Below are positions 38,385 to 39,094 of a stretch of DNA of 39,094 nucleotides, in pieces. Under the pieces are notes generated by a model, which saw only the letters and a program-made list of their open reading frames with translations, searched no databases and was not told where the DNA came from. Every line of letters starts with the position of its first letter. Within the stretch, counting starts at the first letter, position 1. Origin of the DNA: Chitinivibrionia bacterium (GTDB lineage: Bacteria; Fibrobacterota; Chitinivibrionia; Chitinivibrionales; Chitinivibrionaceae); the NCBI GenBank assembly GCA_009779925.1, contig WRAZ01000018.1, forward strand, positions 1-39,094. Direction: 5' to 3'. The position numbers and the translations under genes are program-made.

Positions 38385-39094
38385 ATGAAACGAAATTTGT
38401 TTTTAGCGGTGATGTTTACCGCGAGTGTAGCGTTGGCGGAAATTGATTGGTCAAATGCAAACAACATCACAATAACAACCGAAGCCGAATTACGAGAATT
38501 GGCGAGAAAAACTAATCTTGGCGAAAGAAACGGCTTTGAAAATGTAACATTTACGCTCGCAAATGACATTGACCTTAACGGCTGTGATATAAATCAGTGG
38601 ATTCCGATTGGGAATTCTACAAACCAATTTTCAGGCACATTTGATGGTGGGAACAATGTTATTAGAGGTGTTTTTATAAATATGCCTGATGGAGAACAAC
38701 AAGGATTGTTTGGAAATAGTTTCGGGGCAATTAGAAATCTTGGCGTTTATGTGAATATTATAGGGCGAAGTCGTATAGGCGGAGTTGTTGCCCGAAATTT
38801 TGGCTCTATTCAAAACGTGTATTCAAGCGGCAATATTACAATAATCGGTCTTCCTGCAGTAGCAACGTGGGGGGCAGGAGGTGGGTTAACAGGGGAAAAT
38901 TCCGGCTTTATTCAAAATTCTTTTTCAAGAACGAATATCGACAGACTGGATAATAATATGGCGAGGGCAATAGGCGGGTTGGTTGGCGGGAACTTTGGTC
39001 TGATCAGCAATTCTTATGCTTTCGGAGATATTGGAGAGCATAGCGGCATTAATAGTGTTGGTGGTTTAGTAGGCTACAATAGTTCTAGTGGCTC
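38385..39094 (+). CDS. GLUG-repeat secreted/surface protein (5' part)
   Basis: Open from ATG 38385 (AAGGTGG upstream) to the end of the window: 236 residues, continuing beyond. Signal peptide about 1-18 (ends V-A-L-A). Then a W-I-P-I-G segment followed by F-S-G-T-F-D-G-G-N-N-V-I, the standard lead-in to GLUG repeats, and several GLUG-type units (G-L-F-G; G-G-V-V-A-R-N; G-G-L-V-G-G-N-F-G; G-G-L-V-G-Y-N). Such proteins form beta-helical surface or adhesin-like structures. The microsatellite in its leader suggests variable expression. Confidence 0.85.
   Translation, partial: MKRNLFLAVMFTASVALAEIDWSNANNITITTEAELRELARKTNLGERNGFENVTFTLANDIDLNGCDINQWIPIGNSTNQFSGTFDGGNNVIRGVFINMPDGEQQGLFGNSFGAIRNLGVYVNIIGRSRIGGVVARNFGSIQNVYSSGNITIIGLPAVATWGAGGGLTGENSGFIQNSFSRTNIDRLDNNMARAIGGLVGGNFGLISNSYAFGDIGEHSGINSVGGLVGYNSSSG

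Noticed and set aside
38177-38569. 130-codon minus-strand ORF containing R-E-E-K-R repeats
   Set aside because: Produced by the CTCTT microsatellite; it runs antisense into the surface protein gene and has no start signal.
1-39094. CRISPR arrays, tRNA or rRNA genes, complete insertion sequences
   Set aside because: I looked for regularly spaced direct repeats, tRNA-like T-loop sequences (GTTCGAATC type) and transposases with inverted ends and found none I could support.

Overview
The window looks like chromosomal DNA of a Gram-negative (diderm), flagellated bacterium with an AT-rich genome. Diderm markers are LolC/LolD, an MlaD/MCE protein, BatC-BatD-BatE, an outer-membrane beta-barrel protein and RseP. 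FliD, FliS and a FlgN-like chaperone indicate flagella. A subtilase with Ig-like, discoidin and FlgD-like C-terminal modules, a GLUG-repeat surface protein and many toxin-antitoxin loci suggest a host- or gut-associated anaerobe, perhaps from or near Fibrobacterota. That placement is inference from gene content only.

Layout. 1-4.3 kb: end of an unknown gene, a decayed antitoxin/toxin remnant, a UDPGP-family uridylyltransferase, rseP and ftsY. 4.3-6 kb: a higA-higB pair, a structured RNA locus (copy 1), a short peptide ORF and a two-gene unit ending in a DUF4160 protein. 6-10.6 kb: a divergent ftsW and a large secreted subtilase. 10.6-13 kb: an accessory zone with repeats, a PBECR-like nuclease gene carrying an in-frame stop, an AT-rich secreted protein and hicB-hicA. 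13-19.7 kb: a compact, probably single transcription unit murG-rnd-small membrane protein-lolC-lolD-mcsA-mcsB-ridA. 19.7-24.5 kb: a beta-barrel protein under structured RNA copy 2, clpB behind a sigma-54-type promoter, and mlaD. 24.5-27.3 kb: the flagellar filament-cap/chaperone genes, fliD having a textbook sigma-28 promoter. 27.3-32.7 kb: mtnP, batE-batD-batC (minus strand) and divergent ribD. 32.7-34.2 kb: MNT gene with a truncated HEPN partner, and a Phd-like/YoeB pair. 34.2-39.1 kb: malic enzyme divergent from citrate synthase-queF, a deleted Rpn-type gene, and a surface protein behind a CTCTT microsatellite.

The most notable observation is a pair of related RNAs, at 5020-5211 (+) and 20480-20680 (-). 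They share a promoter, a closing stem with compensatory changes, an apical hairpin, and a 10-bp pseudoknot between GGTTGTTCTG and a downstream CGGAACAGCC. The downstream pseudoknot strand can alternatively form a hairpin that looks like a terminator in copy 2. I do not recognise this as a known riboswitch or ncRNA class. In copy 2 it is the leader of the beta-barrel gene; in copy 1 it precedes a 33-residue hydrophobic ORF that may be the leftover start of a related gene.

Other signals: a recurrent promoter-like box (GCAAA, 3-4 nt, TATTTT) ahead of about twenty genes; an McsB homologue in which nearly every catalytic motif is replaced; two families of hairpin repeats, one of which sits in frame inside the subtilase; and a probable phase-variation tract.
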